NCBI GenBank assembly: GCA_003254925.1
Contig: QANZ01032556.1
Span: forward strand, 67,297 to 131,296
Direction of reading: 5' to 3'
Length of the DNA: 64,000 nt
Source of the DNA: Chamaecrista fasciculata
Taxonomy: Eukaryota > Streptophyta > Magnoliopsida > Fabales > Fabaceae
The notes beneath the pieces were generated by a model, which was given only the letters and a program-made list of their open reading frames with translations, was not told the DNA's origin and made no database searches. Below, piece after piece: positions 1-12,223 of this stretch (position 1 is the first letter of the stretch; every line of letters starts with the position of its first letter). Both the position numbers and the translations under genes were made by a program.

Positions 1-910
1 TAACATGATCATTGTCATGTCCCACTATTATATGTTAATATTCTTCCTCTTTCATTCTCACTCCCCCTTTCCCCTCAAATCCTTTTCACCTATGTAAATA
101 AACATAAACACAATTTTGGTCAAAATTTTAAATTGGTCCCTAATATATGAGATAGATCTTAGATTGATTTTAAATATTTTATTTGTTTCATATTAGTCTT
201 AATTACGTAGTATCATAATTTCTCAAATTGATTTTAAATTATTAAATATAATTATATTTTTCTTGTTTTAAATTCGAATATGACGATATTAATTATTTTT
301 TATGAGTGTTTTCTTTATCTAATGTGACAAAAATAAGGTCGAATCATGTTCTAATAAAGTGAACTGCCAGCTTCACGGTCAAACAATCGAAGTTACTCAT
401 TAAGTCTGAAAATAACAAGTTTGATATCATGTGTTAACTCTTAAAAAATTCATCTTCTAACCAATTGAGAATGTTATTAAATGAGGTTGAATCCTATAAC
501 GAAATCATATTTGGGACAAGACTTTTTATTTCTAATCTTAAACTTATTTTCGAGACGCAATTTGAACTATTTATTTTAGTCCCAAAAATAACTATTTTAT
601 TTTTTAAAAATGGAGAAAACAAAGATGAAAGTTTACATATTTAAAAGGCCACTAATATCCAAGAAAGCATAAAAGTTTACATATTTCCCGTTATGTTTTT
701 TGTGCAACAAAATTAGGTTATTTCATAATTAAAAAAAAAAAATATCACTTTTGCTTGCTCCATCTCATGAACATTTCCACATTTGCATTGCATGTGCCTT
801 ACCGTAACATGCGCTCGCCAATTCCAAACATGATAACAACATTCGTGTTCTCCACAGCATTTACACGTTTTACATTTGGAGAAATATTTTACTGACTACT
901 TTTTAAAAAA

Positions 911-1319
911 GGTCAAATAGTCATTTTGGTCCTCAAACTATAGATTCAGTTTCGTTTTGGTCTTAAAACTATTTTTTGTTTTGTTTTATTTTGATCCTCA
1001 AACTTTTACATTTATTCTATCGTTAGTCCAAAATGTAATTTCGTCTGGTTTATGTGATTATTTCTAATCGAAATATTTGAAATATATAGATAATTTTTCT
1101 CTCATACGTATGTGTCATAATAAGTGAATGATGATTTTTTTTTTATCTCAGCTATTCATGTTAGAAATAATAGCAAAATCAGACAAAATTATATTTTGCA
1201 TTGGAGACTAAAACGAAACAAGTATGAAATTTGAGGACCAAAACAGAATAAAAATAAATTTAATCAAGACCAAAGTAAAACTGACCCTATAATGTGAAGA
1301 TGAAAACAAAGTTTTGACC
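911..1319. repeat. Foldback MITE-like element
   Basis: The left arm starts GGTCAAATAGTCATTTTGGT and the right arm ends in its imperfect reverse complement (ending GTTTTGACC), so nearly the whole 0.4 kb can fold on itself. The arms carry the repeated phrase 'tttggtcctcaaac'. It is flanked by a direct repeat TAAAAAA (904-910 and 1320-1326). It has no coding capacity. It belongs to the same general class as the elements at 1888, 18459 and 50806. Confidence 0.6.
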
Positions 1320-1887
1320 TAAAAAATATCTTTTGATATATACCTTTGAAGTAGTCCACTCACCAACATCTCTTTCAGTATCTTGAGATTTAGGAAGTAA
1401 ACCTTAATCAGGTAATTTACAAATAATTCCACCCTCTATTATATTGTTCTCGTTTTTCACTTTTTTGTGAATATTTTTTAACTTAAGCATTGAAGTTGAT
1501 ATAGACAAGCCTTCTCTTCTCCTATATATCATTCTTGCAGTTCTACCATCAAGGCTTATTATCATCTTTAATTTTAAGAAAAATAAAAATAAATTCGCGA
1601 TGCATGCTTTGTAATTTGAAAACAAAAATAATATTGTTTTCTGAGAGTATTATAATAAATTACAATTTACAAATTCATCTAAAACAATAAATTTTTGTTC
1701 TTTTTGGTTTTTAAAACAGATTTTTTAGACTAAATTCTATTTTATTTTTACCCTTCCAAAGGTATTTTTGAAATTAATTTTAAGAATTATGTTTAATTAT
1801 ACAAAAATAAACAAGTTTAAATTTCTTTTTTTTTTCGGGGTGGAACAAAGGGGAGACAGGAAAAGGGGATTTTCATAATTTTTTAAA

Positions 1888-2269
1888 AGGCCAAAGTCCA
1901 AATTTGGTCTCATATATTTTGCTCAGTTCTTAATTTAGTCCCATATTTTTTTTGTTGTATGTTTAATCCCATATCTTTGGGTTAGGTCCCAATTTGGTTT
2001 TATATATCTTTTTGTTGCAAAGTTGATCTTATATCTTTGGGTCAGTTGCAGAATTGGTCCCATATCTTTGATTAAGGTGCAGAAGTGGTCCCATATCTTT
2101 ACAAAAGGATCAACTGTTAGTTGATCATTTTGTAAAGATATGAGACTAATTCTACAACCTGATCAAAGAATCTTTTGCAAAAACATGAGACAAAAAATGT
2201 AAAAAAAAAAGATATAGTACTAAATTGGGAACTGACTAAAAGATATGAGACCAAATTTACTGTTTGACC
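1888..2269. repeat. Foldback MITE-like element with candidate 9-bp TSD
   Basis: Long inverted arms contain several copies of 'ggtcccatatcttt' on the left and 'aaagatatgagac' on the right, meeting at a central palindrome near 2110-2140. The direct repeat TTTTTTAAA lies at 1879-1887 and 2270-2278, the 9-bp length typical of Mutator-like insertions. Low sequence complexity weakens the TSD. Related arms recur near 19205-19545 and 36130-36380. Confidence 0.6.
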
Positions 2270-2491
2270 TTTTTTAAATGTCATTTTCTTGCAATCATGC
2301 ATTGTCCAGACTCCAGACATATTTCTGGTGTAAGTTTTCTTTTTTTTTTTTTTTACAAAAATTAAAATGAATTATGCATAGAATAATTTTCCTCATCTAA
2401 ATTGTTCAGATAAAAAGGGCAAAAAGGGCCTAACAAGTTACTCCTACAAATCTAGGGAACCATATATAGATCTATAAAATCAATTGGACCT

Positions 2492-2642
2492 GGATCCTCT
2501 GCATTTCACTTTTGGTGCATTTTCCTAAAGTGTAGAGAGGGAAAGGAAGAGTTAAAGAGAGGAAATTTTAATGGGACTCACTTCTCTCTCTAACTCTTTC
2601 ATTCTCTCTCTAGACTGCACCAACTTCACAATGCAGAGGATC
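2492..2642. repeat. Short TIR element (MITE)
   Basis: The termini GGATCCTCTGCATTTCAC and GATCCTCTGCATTGTGAA (the latter read from the right end on the opposite strand) form imperfect 27-28 bp inverted repeats ending in GGTGCA. They enclose a purine-rich then pyrimidine-rich core that can also pair. It is non-coding and about 150 bp, the size of a MITE. The superfamily is not assigned. Confidence 0.55.
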
Positions 2643-3113
2643 TACTCTCCTCTCTCTACTCTCTAAAATACATTAAAGAGTTTTACTTCTCTCGGAATTA
2701 TCATTCACAGGTACTATTCATTACCAAGTGGCAGATTTGGTAGGACATAATTAAATTATTTTAAGCATATAAAGGACAAAATTTATTTAATAGACCCCAA
2801 AAAATTAAATGTAACTCTAAGCATTAAGGACTAAAATAGTATTTTTGCCAAATTTTAAATAAGAAAGACATGAAGATAATTGTGAGCCAATCACGCCCAC
2901 ATTACATATAATTGTGTGTTGGTGCTATTATTTTGATTGGGGGGGACTAATATGTTGATGCTAATTAAAGTCTTTGCGTGTTAAGCCAACCTAATTTTGG
3001 GTTTGCCAAATGGAGAGGGATAGGATTGATGATGACATCAGAAAATAGAAATAGAAAATTTAAATGAGGATTAGTTGGTTGGTTTAACCATTTCTGATAT
3101 ATAAAAACCTTCA

Positions 3114-3139
3114 TTATATATATATATATATATATATAT
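3114..3139. repeat. TA dinucleotide microsatellite
   Basis: An uninterrupted (TA)n run of about 13 units. Similar shorter runs lie near 19847, 33412 and 40855. Confidence 0.9.
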
Positions 3140-4344
3140 TACTTTAATTTCAAGATTTATGAGAAAACCTGTCTGATACAACTGTCATACTTCCTCTAAT
3201 TTGATAGATTGAATGAATTTCAACTATTTTTTTTTTTTTGAGTTCATGGCAAAAGTAATTCTTTTGGTGCTATTAGTTTGGATTCATTTTCACTTTTATC
3301 TTAAATATTTATTTATTTTTTGTTGATTTTGTTCCATGTTTTTGTAAAAAAAGGAAAAAAAAACTCCAGCCTTTCAAAATGCTAATAGTATTTAAATTGG
3401 TTAATAAATTATCTAATTTATTGTGCATGTAGACCTGATACTTTTTTTGGACAGAGAATTTTTTCCTTCAGGATTGAATATGACTGCTTCTACTCTCTTT
3501 CTGTTTTAATATTCAACTGAATCAAATAGTTAGGTAATTATTCATTCTAAGTTACATGTTTAATGTTGAAAAAGTAAATGTCGAAATTTCAACATGAAAA
3601 ATAATTGAATAAAAGGGTGAAATGAAATCCCCAACTAATCACATTGCTCACTTGATCTTCTTTAGAGATCAATTTCATTGAAAAGAAAACACAATGATAT
3701 TCTTAGATTCAACCAGAAGTATTTTCGGGATTTTATTTGGCGTAAACTGATATTTTAATCCCCTAGATTATATGAATGCTGTAATTTTAATCTTTGATCT
3801 TCGGAAATACTTGATTTATTCTTTAAAAATTCACAACTCGTTTCAAGTTAATCCCCTCTATATAACGAATCATAAATTTTCAACGAGTAAATTAAACATT
3901 TTGAAAAATTCAAAGGCAAGAATAAAATTACTCATAATTCAGAGACTAAATTGACAGTTTAATAATTTTATTTGTTACACAGTGTTTCTGATCTTCACTT
4001 TTCAGCATTTGGCAGTTTTTTTCTTTGTTGTTAAATTGGCTCCAACTGAGATTCAAACTTTAGATTCTTCAATTTTGAAGATAACCCTCCAGTACCATTG
4101 AACTAAACTAAAGGTTCCATGGTTCTTTCAGGAAGACTTTATCATATCACAGTATATAGTTGCTTCAGTGGTTTGATTAAAAAATTTCAAATTTTTTTCC
4201 ATTCTCAAGTAAACTTATTAACTATCTCAGTAATACAACAAACAACTATTGCAGTCCATCACAGAATTCAATATTAGATATTGGCAGTGGTTACTAACAC
4301 AGAAAACTGAGCAAAGCCACAAAAAATACCATTTACACTTTATG

Positions 4345-7300
4345 CTAAGAGAGACCTGGTAGTTCTGGTCTAGTATTCGTAGTGTTGGCAATCCTGCAAT
4401 CACAAGTGCACAAATTTCTAGATCCTTTGACTACACGTTGAGATCTTCGGGAATGAAGTTTGATGTTCACCACCTTCCCAGCCATCTGTTGTGTGATACA
4501 AGAGGAGAAAAAAAAGCTATAGTCAAAATTTGAAAGGAAAGTGACTGCTATCATATATATATATAACTACGCACTCTAGAATATAAGGGTGGAGATAATA
4601 GGCATACATTGTGAACAAAATATCACAAAGCAATATGAAGTGGGTGCCTCTCACCCAAAACACCTCAAAAAAAGTAAATGAGGTTAAGAACTTGAGATTA
4701 AAACAAGCAGACGTTGTGAGCATTCAAATGCCCGACAGTAAGATCATCGGGAAAGGAAATAGTTCCGACAAAGTCAGAGGATACCCTGAACCAAGGCTCA
4801 CCATGTTGCACCATTCTTCATAACACTGCCATCCTCTGAGTTGCCAAATTAAGGATACTTCCTAGGATGCAGTTGGTATCAACATAGTCTAAAGAGGATC
4901 ATATGTTCTGAACCATCACTGTTCATTATCTTCGTAGAGTGACTAATTAAGTAACTTGAACAGGCCTGAACTTATGATCCAAGATACTAGGCCTTGCAAG
5001 TTGCAACGTACATAATCTTACAAGAAATCAAACTCCTAAGGGAAACCTAATTAATAATGTCAGCTAAAATCTAAAGCACTTAATCAAGGTATGATCAGGA
5101 ATTATTATGAATTATCAAAGCTAAATGGACTGCTACTGTTTGGGCTGTCATAAAGTATCAACAGTAAAACTTATTATCCTCCACTCACTGTAACAATATT
5201 TTGTTGGTCTTATCAGATGCTGCACCAGATGGCTCATAGAAAAACCTAATCATAAGTTATGAACTTCAACACATGGAGAATGAATTGAATCTGAAAATTA
5301 ATGCCACTCCTTTTCACCACACACACACACACAGACAGTGGAAACATAGCAGAGAAACTACAAAAAAGAAGAAAAAAGAAAAAACAAACCATTCTCCAAA
5401 CCAAGTCTTCGGGACCCAATGGTTGAGCTGGACTTGAATACAGGAAATGCCTTGAGTACTGAAGAAAACAAATAAAAAGAATTAATATCCAGAGAGACAA
5501 TGCACAAAACATAAATTTTAGAAAAATCAAGAAACATGGATTCTCTATTTTATGAGAAAGTGGAGTTACTTACAGATAGAAAAATAAGATACATAAACAA
5601 TTTTGCAGCCTATTAGATAAAAAATATACAGAGCAATGATGGTGCAAATTGATTTTAAAAGGTGACCACCTCTCTCTTGCAAGGTACAAAACAAAAGAAT
5701 CAAATATCAAAACTCTAACAAGACTTTAGCAAGTAAATAACCATGATCACAAACCTGAGAAAGATTTTGTTGCAATTGTTTGATTTGTGCAGGACTTATG
5801 CCTCTTAAAAAATTCAAAAGCCACCCTGGTTTTAGAGCATCACTGGAAGAAACAAACAGCGCAATCTGAAAATAAAATAAAGGAGTCAAAACCTCATCAA
5901 TTTTTTCTAGAACATATCACAGACTTGATAAAGCAGCCATATGAAAAGGCAATGTCATGTAATATGGCCCTCATAAAGTTTTAAGGAATCATAAGTGTAA
6001 ATGTTTTAAGCAATTCTGCTCCATTTTCAGACAACAAGTATATATAATAAAAAATAATCAAGGACACAATCAAACCCTGCATATAATAATTTCGATAAAC
6101 TTGTTTGTGTTTAGGTAACAGTTGAAAGAGAAAAAAAAAGGGACCCAAACAATACTAATCTCCAGATTGGTAGATCTCATATAGTCAATATGAACAAGTT
6201 ACAGCATAGACCTGTAGTATCATGTGCAATTGAGGTGCAATAATATTAAGCCATTATAGGCACCCATAATCATATTCGTCATGGACAACTAATAAACTGA
6301 CAATAAAGTAGCAACGGACAAATATCACATCTGTTCAGCTGCGCACTTGCAACCAGCTACGCTATCAATTATTTTCTTCGTAATCATACAGTAAATTACA
6401 ATTTTAATTAATAATAACATTTTGAATCTAATCAGTTACTTGATCCTCCCAAGATATGCCTCTCTCAAGGCAACAAACAAAGATAAATGCATACACACCT
6501 TCCTGTAATCAAGTATTCCTTCAAAAGGGAGCTCTAGCTCGTCACTTATTATTACAGGAATACATCCACTAACAATAGCATCAAATAATCTAGCAGATGA
6601 TGGAGTGTCACCGGCTGGATTCAAGCAAAATAGAGATCTGATCCCATTGAAGGAAAAAAAATAATTATCACATAGTAAGTAACCAAACTAAATATATTAA
6701 AGTGTTAAACTTATAATTAATATTACTTGCGCATGCCATTTTGAGCTGCTGCTTTTCCTCCCTCTCCAGCTGTTCCCTCCTCTATAAATACACCTTCAGC
6801 TCCACTCAACTCAGTTACAAGTTTAGAGCGTATCTTTCCTCCCTGAAATTGCAAGACGAGAAAAAAAGCAGTCTAACCTTAGTATATATAAAATATGCAT
6901 TTAGTAGAGAGAATGTCACATATAAAAGTGGCCCAAGTTAAAGATGCAAAAAAATGAATAAATGCTTTCAGGAGATCAAAACATCAGTAGAGATTTCTGA
7001 GCCACAAAATATAATTAAAAAAAAACAGCAATATCAATCAATAAAAATCAGTAGCAAAATTATATTATGAATGACTAACTGAAATTTAAATTGTACAAGC
7101 ATCTCTAGAGAATTAGATTCATATACATATTCTATTGCTATATTTTTCCGGATTTTCAATTAGGTTACCCAATATTGGCCCCCTAGCAACAAATGAATGA
7201 TAAAAGCAAACCATAACCAATCCGAAAACCTTGATTGAGATAAGACAAATAAATTATAATATACAAATGAAAGTCATGGGAATGCTGTCTGAGTATCTGA

Positions 7301-9693
7301 GGATTCAGATAGAATCAAGAACACCCAGAATATTTCAAATGGATACCTGAAAACACCTTAAAAAATGTGAATTCATAATCATATGGCTGGCACTGCCATA
7401 TACCAAATGCATACATGAGTAATAGAGTAACCCAAGAATAACAGATGGTCTACTATCAAAATCTCTTCTAATAAGAGAAATCATCAACCAATGTACAATT
7501 AAGTCAGGAGCCTTCAATCATGCATATCTCAATAGAATGGCACCGTACTATTGAAGTTCTAGACAATAGGTCAATCAACTCTTGTAATAGTTGAGGTAGT
7601 AGACAAGATGATAAAATTCCGGATTCATGAGTTGAAAATGTGTAAACAATACATCTCACTTTCATAGATTCAACCTGTATGATTGTAGCATAAGCTTACC
7701 GCATTTCTTTTGAGCCGGCCACGAAAGAAAAGTAGTGTACTTCTCTTTGGATTGGTTTCAGATAAACATTTGGCATCACATAAATCAAGGTTGGCAACAT
7801 AAGGAAGAATCAGATCTTTCTCTAGATAAACCTGCCCTGGCTTGTACCTAAAAGATGAAAAAGATCACTCTGCCATCTTCAAAGGGTAATAGCTTTTTCA
7901 CATACAAAATTAATTTAAAAGCAACTTAGGCATCTACCAGTTTCCTGTGGAATCCATATCAGGCAACAACCAAATTGCATTCTTCACATATCGGCGAACA
8001 GATTTGAATGACCAGGGATGATGCACTGGAAGTATGTGATCTCTTCCACCAGAACGCTTCCATGCAGGTTGATCTGTCATCCACTTCAAAGCTTCCTATG
8101 CCCACAACTAAAAGCATATTAGAGCTATAAGACACGGTGAATGTTACAGTACATCCCCGGTTCACCCAGAGCACAAGAGAATATAAAGAGATTTCCCTGT
8201 ATGTTTGGAAAGTTAAGGATTTTAACACAAAGAGAATGGGTGCAGAGATCAGACAATGAAGACTAAGACAACCTAGTTGGTGGGGGGNTGTAACTTATAA
8301 CAAACTACAGAGGAATAGAGAACACCCAACCCAAACAAAAGCATTTCCCTAAGAAGGAAAAAAACACTCTTGGAAGAGCACTCACACCCTATAAAGTGCC
8401 TTGCATTGTTGCTTCTCCATTAGGAAGAAGCTGATGGTGGTGAAGAAGGGTATGTAGAACAAATCTGCTTCTTCTTGCCGATGAACTCTAACAACGCTTT
8501 TTAGAAGTCTTTCTGATTCTGGAGCAATCAAATCTGCCCAGAGCCAGTAATCAATGGAGTGCTGCATTGATAACAATTACACAGATTACAAATGATGAAA
8601 TGAAATCACTAAACAAAAAAGGCAGAAAAAAGACATGGAAAATTGTAAAGCAAACACATATTACCAACAGCCCCTTCATTCAAATAGCAAAGAATATTAT
8701 TAGAAAAAAAAAAGGCATTTTTTCCCGGCCAATTCAGTATAGGTGACTTGGTTTCCATTATTTCACAGAAGCATAGTAAAACTGAAAAATGGTAGCGAGA
8801 ATTATGTACCTTTGGCTTTTGCAATAGCTAGACACTAACAGCTAATACCTATCGGAAACAAGTCAATCAGTCCTCGACAACTTAACAGTCATTCCACTAA
8901 TAAAAGATATAAACTTAGACGCCAAACTATAATAATAATTAATCACAGTACTGACAGCAGTAAGTTTCATCGATTTGAAAGTTAACTTTGTTTATCAACG
9001 GTTTCACTACTCTGGCTCTGAATCTCGACTTTCAATTTCAAACCAGCCTAAATTGGGAATGTCTATGAAATGATTTTCATCTAACAAAGGAAGATGAGCA
9101 TACAACATGTCTAATCCGCTTTCTATTTTATACCTAACAATCAGAATATCAAATATCTAGTGAAAACAATAAAATGAAATTCCCAGAAAGAAAAGGAAAA
9201 AAATATCATTGGGGATAAAAAAAAGCACCTGTTCGATAAGACGGTGCACTGGGCTGCCATTAGAGGTAAGATTTGAGGTCTCCTTGTAAGTATTCCTAAA
9301 CAGCCAGAGCAAATCGTAGGTGAATTTGCTTGGCATGTTATACACATACACCTTTAGGGGCAAACCCACAGGGTAATACGGATCTCTATACAACCTATCC
9401 ATCTCCGAATCATAAATCCCATCATCCAGCTTTCTCACTTCCTCTTCCCCAATCGCGCCACTCACCGTATCGTCGTGAACAGAAGGGAATTTGGGGACTT
9501 TATGGGTAAGGAAGTCCTCGAGTGAAGCCACAAATGAGGTCTCAACATTTACGTTCGTGTTGAGAAGATGCGAGCGCGTAGGGTTTCGGAGTGGCGAGAG
9601 GGAGAAGAGGAAGAAGATAACAGAGAATCCGAGAAGCGAGAGACCGATGAAGAGTATTCGAGATTTGGATCTCGGAAAGTGCTTTCCGGCCAT
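4345..9693 (-). CDS. GT47 exostosin-family glycosyltransferase (At5g16890-like), 9 exons
   Basis: Type II Golgi membrane protein of the GT47 (exostosin/ARAD) family, expected to transfer a sugar in cell-wall polysaccharide synthesis; the substrate is unknown. Coding exons, 5' to 3': 9693-9229, 8561-8388, 8095-7938, 7847-7700, 6842-6727, 6637-6499, 5865-5755, 5458-5390, 4485-4345. All have GT-AG borders and sum to 1521 nt, giving 506 aa. One membrane segment spans about residues 13-32 ([20 protein letters not shown]). GT47 landmarks are [39 protein letters not shown] and, at about residues 357-390, [19 protein letters not shown] then [16 protein letters not shown] chose MAGK at 9693; an in-frame ATG at 9810 would add 39 residues and is less like a type II N-terminus. 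The next gene upstream on this strand is the TOL1-like gene, as in Arabidopsis (from memory). Family assignment is firm; the ortholog is probable. Confidence 0.93.
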
Positions 9694-9909
9694 CTTTTTC
9701 TTTCTTCTCCGTTTCAAGAGAGAGAAGGCTAATGAAGCTGATCTAGCGAGGAAGACGTAGTGATTGTGAGCATTAGGTAGTATTTGAGGATCTTCTTGAA
9801 GCTCCTTCAATGGAGGAATGGAATTGCAGTGGGGAAAAGGTAACGATATAAGAATGAACTGTGACTTCTTTCATCCTTAACCTGTTTGTAAAAGTACAAA
9901 ATCAAATAA

Positions 9910-10487
9910 GGCAAAATACCCTTTCGTGCCCCTGACGTTTGTGGTGATTTTCAGTTATGCCCCTAACGTTTTATTTGTGTCAGTTGTACCCTCAATGTGA
10001 AACGTTAGTTTCAATTATGCCCCCATCCTCGTTAGTGTACCGTTTTTAAGAACTTTTGAGTTTAGATTCGTGTTCGTTTCAGTTTGTTTTAATAAATGAG
10101 TTTATGGGTACTCATTTTCGGCTCCTAAGGATCATTTTACACATGGAAATTTTGAGAAAAATGCTTTGTTTTGCTGTATTTCGTTTTAGTCCTTTTTAGG
10201 GTTCATCGGGTCCAATTTTCTTCGGATTAGGGGTTATTTTGAGCTTAATCTTTGAAATTGATCCAAGGAATCAAGTTTGTAATGTCCGAAAATTAAAACC
10301 CATATGAAATCTGATCAAAATTGAGCTCAAATCGTGCGAAAATGGTGTTTTCTTTTGTGAATGATTGAAATTGGGGGCATAATTGAAACTAACGTTTCAC
10401 ATTGGGGGCACAACTGACACAAATGAAACATTAGGGGCATAACTGAAAATCACCGCAAACGTTAGGGGCACGAAAGAGTGTTTTGCC
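9910..10487. mobile_element. Foldback/Mutator-like MITE with 9-bp TSD
   Basis: Terminal inverted repeats of over 110 bp: the left arm begins GGCAAAATACCCTTTCGTGC and carries 'tgcccctaacgtt' phrases, and the right arm is its imperfect complement, ending GTGTTTTGCC. The 9-bp flanks ATCAAATAA (9901-9909) and ATAAAATAA (10488-10496) match 8 of 9. The 578-bp element has no transposase frame, so it is non-autonomous. A 9-bp TSD with long TIRs is the hallmark of Mutator-like elements. Confidence 0.75.
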
Positions 10488-10500
10488 ATAAAATAATAAA

Positions 10501-11005
10501 GAGGCAACCTACTATTTGGTCCCTCATTTTTCACAATCTCAACGATCTGGTCCCTCAATACTTATAAAAGTCAACTGATTAGTCCCTATAGTCTCTCTAT
10601 ATTACTTACACCGATGACGTGACCATTAAGTGCACATGTGGCATGTTAAATGTCAGATACCAATGCAACATGTGCAATTATTTGGTCTTTTAATTTTAAA
10701 ATTCAACTATTTGGTCCATTTTTTTTCCTTAATATTTACCTTCTTTTCTAAGATTCAATTTGGTTTATTTTTAAGTTTGTTAGTTCGGTTCGGTTTGATT
10801 TAGGTAATTAGGATGTCAAAGTGTTATTTAATGGAGTTATGTCAACACTTAACTTCTACGTCATCAAGTTACCTAGATGGTAATAACTGAGGGACTAAAT
10901 AGTTGATAATCATGATAAATAAAGAATTGAGTAGTCTATTTCGATAATTGAGGAACCAAATAATTAACTTAGTGAAAGATAAAGGATTAAATTTTATGTT
11001 TCCTC
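10501..11005. mobile_element. Second foldback/Mutator-like MITE, abutting the first
   Basis: The arms contain 'tatttggtccctca' (left) and 'tgaggaaccaaataat' (right), imperfect inverted repeats over about 100 bp. The flanks AATAATAAA (10492-10500) and AAAAATAAA (11006-11014) match 8 of 9. The left TSD overlaps the right TSD of the neighbouring element, so the two inserted at practically the same site. It is non-coding. Confidence 0.7.
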
Positions 11006-12223
11006 AAAAATAAATCTTTTCAATTGATTTAATTGTAAATGAATGTTTTTGTTCTAGAAGAAAATTATGTTTTAGTTTATAAAAAAATGAAATTTCATAA
11101 TTAATTTCGAAAAGTTCACCAAAGTTTGTCTCCATGTTTCCTTAAAGAAAATGATGATAATTTGGCTAAAGTCGTCAAATAAATTTTTGGTTAAATCAAT
11201 CAATTGTTCTTTATAATTTATATAAATTTTTTATAGGTCTTTACTTTTTTAATTTTTGTGAATGAATCTTTAATATTTTTTAATAACTAGGCAGTATTTT
11301 TTTAATCTAAATCTTTATATTTTTATCTTATTTATAATCTTGATTTGTTAAAATTATGGAGATTTAATTAAATATTGATTTTGTCAAAAAAAATGATGCG
11401 TGATTAATTTTTTAAGATATCTGAACAAATAGAAATTAAAAAAGAAAGTGAAGAACACCTTTTTTTTTTACCAGACACTAAAAGATAAAAAGTTAAAAAC
11501 ACCTAACGCAAGTGATCGCCATCTTTATTTAATGAATATTCTTCTAAATTTTAATTTGTTTGGATTTAAGTAAAAAGTAAATGAATTGAGTATAAAGATT
11601 TACTTAAAGAAATTCACCTATTTGAATAGCCTCTTTTGATGTTTCCTGATGTTCTTAACTTGTTTTAAGAAATATTTTCAAAAAATTTGTATCAAACACT
11701 TATCCAACCTTTTGTATCAAACACTTATCCAACCTTATTTTCTATTTCCAGTGGTAAGGAAAATAGAACTCAGGAAAATCAAAGACTTTTATTTTAATGA
11801 AGAAAGGCATATGACTCAAGCAAGGTAAAGCCCATGTAGCCAAAAGAACTTGCAACAAGGGAAGGCAAATTCTAGTTTGAGTTTCTGCATGCATCATGAA
11901 TGAGAAATTCAGCTATTCAAAGTGAGAGTTTAACAGTATAGATTTATAGAACAAGTGTGGTCAACATGAATAACAAGTCAACACCTCACCGAAATTCTTC
12001 ATGAAGTCTCCATCTATACCTTGTCATGAATAACAACTTATATACTGAAATCAAAACATAAATCGCAGACATGTGCAATAAGACACAATGGAACAACAAG
12101 CAATCTGAAAGAAGTGAAGTTCACAACCAACATTCAGAATTCTCAGATATAATGGTAGCAAGCCATGAAGCTCAGAGTCAATGTGTCCTATAATTAAGGT
12201 CTATGCTTAGGGAAGAAGAAAGA

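Larger units (their letters stand above)
1..4344. other. Gene-free stretch downstream of the exostosin gene
   Basis: AT-rich intergenic DNA. No open frame here has recognisable protein character; the short ones have no conserved motif or splice context. It holds two foldback elements (911-1319, 1888-2269), a small TIR element (2492-2642), a TA microsatellite (about 3114-3139) and many homopolymer runs. The last few hundred bases probably include the 3' UTR of the minus-strand exostosin gene. Confidence 0.7.
9694..12223. other. Intergenic region: exostosin promoter side and TOL1 3' side
   Basis: No gene is seen. Two foldback elements (9910-10487, 10501-11005) sit within about 1.3 kb upstream of the exostosin start codon. 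A 24-bp tandem duplication containing TATCAAACACTTATCC lies near 11686-11733. The right end probably includes the TOL1-like 3' UTR. Confidence 0.7.

Noticed and set aside
4345-9810. Reading the exostosin exons as separate small genes, or starting at the ATG at 9810
   Set aside because: GT-AG junctions join all nine exons in frame into one GT47 protein. The upstream ATG would put 39 extra residues in front of a standard type II anchor.
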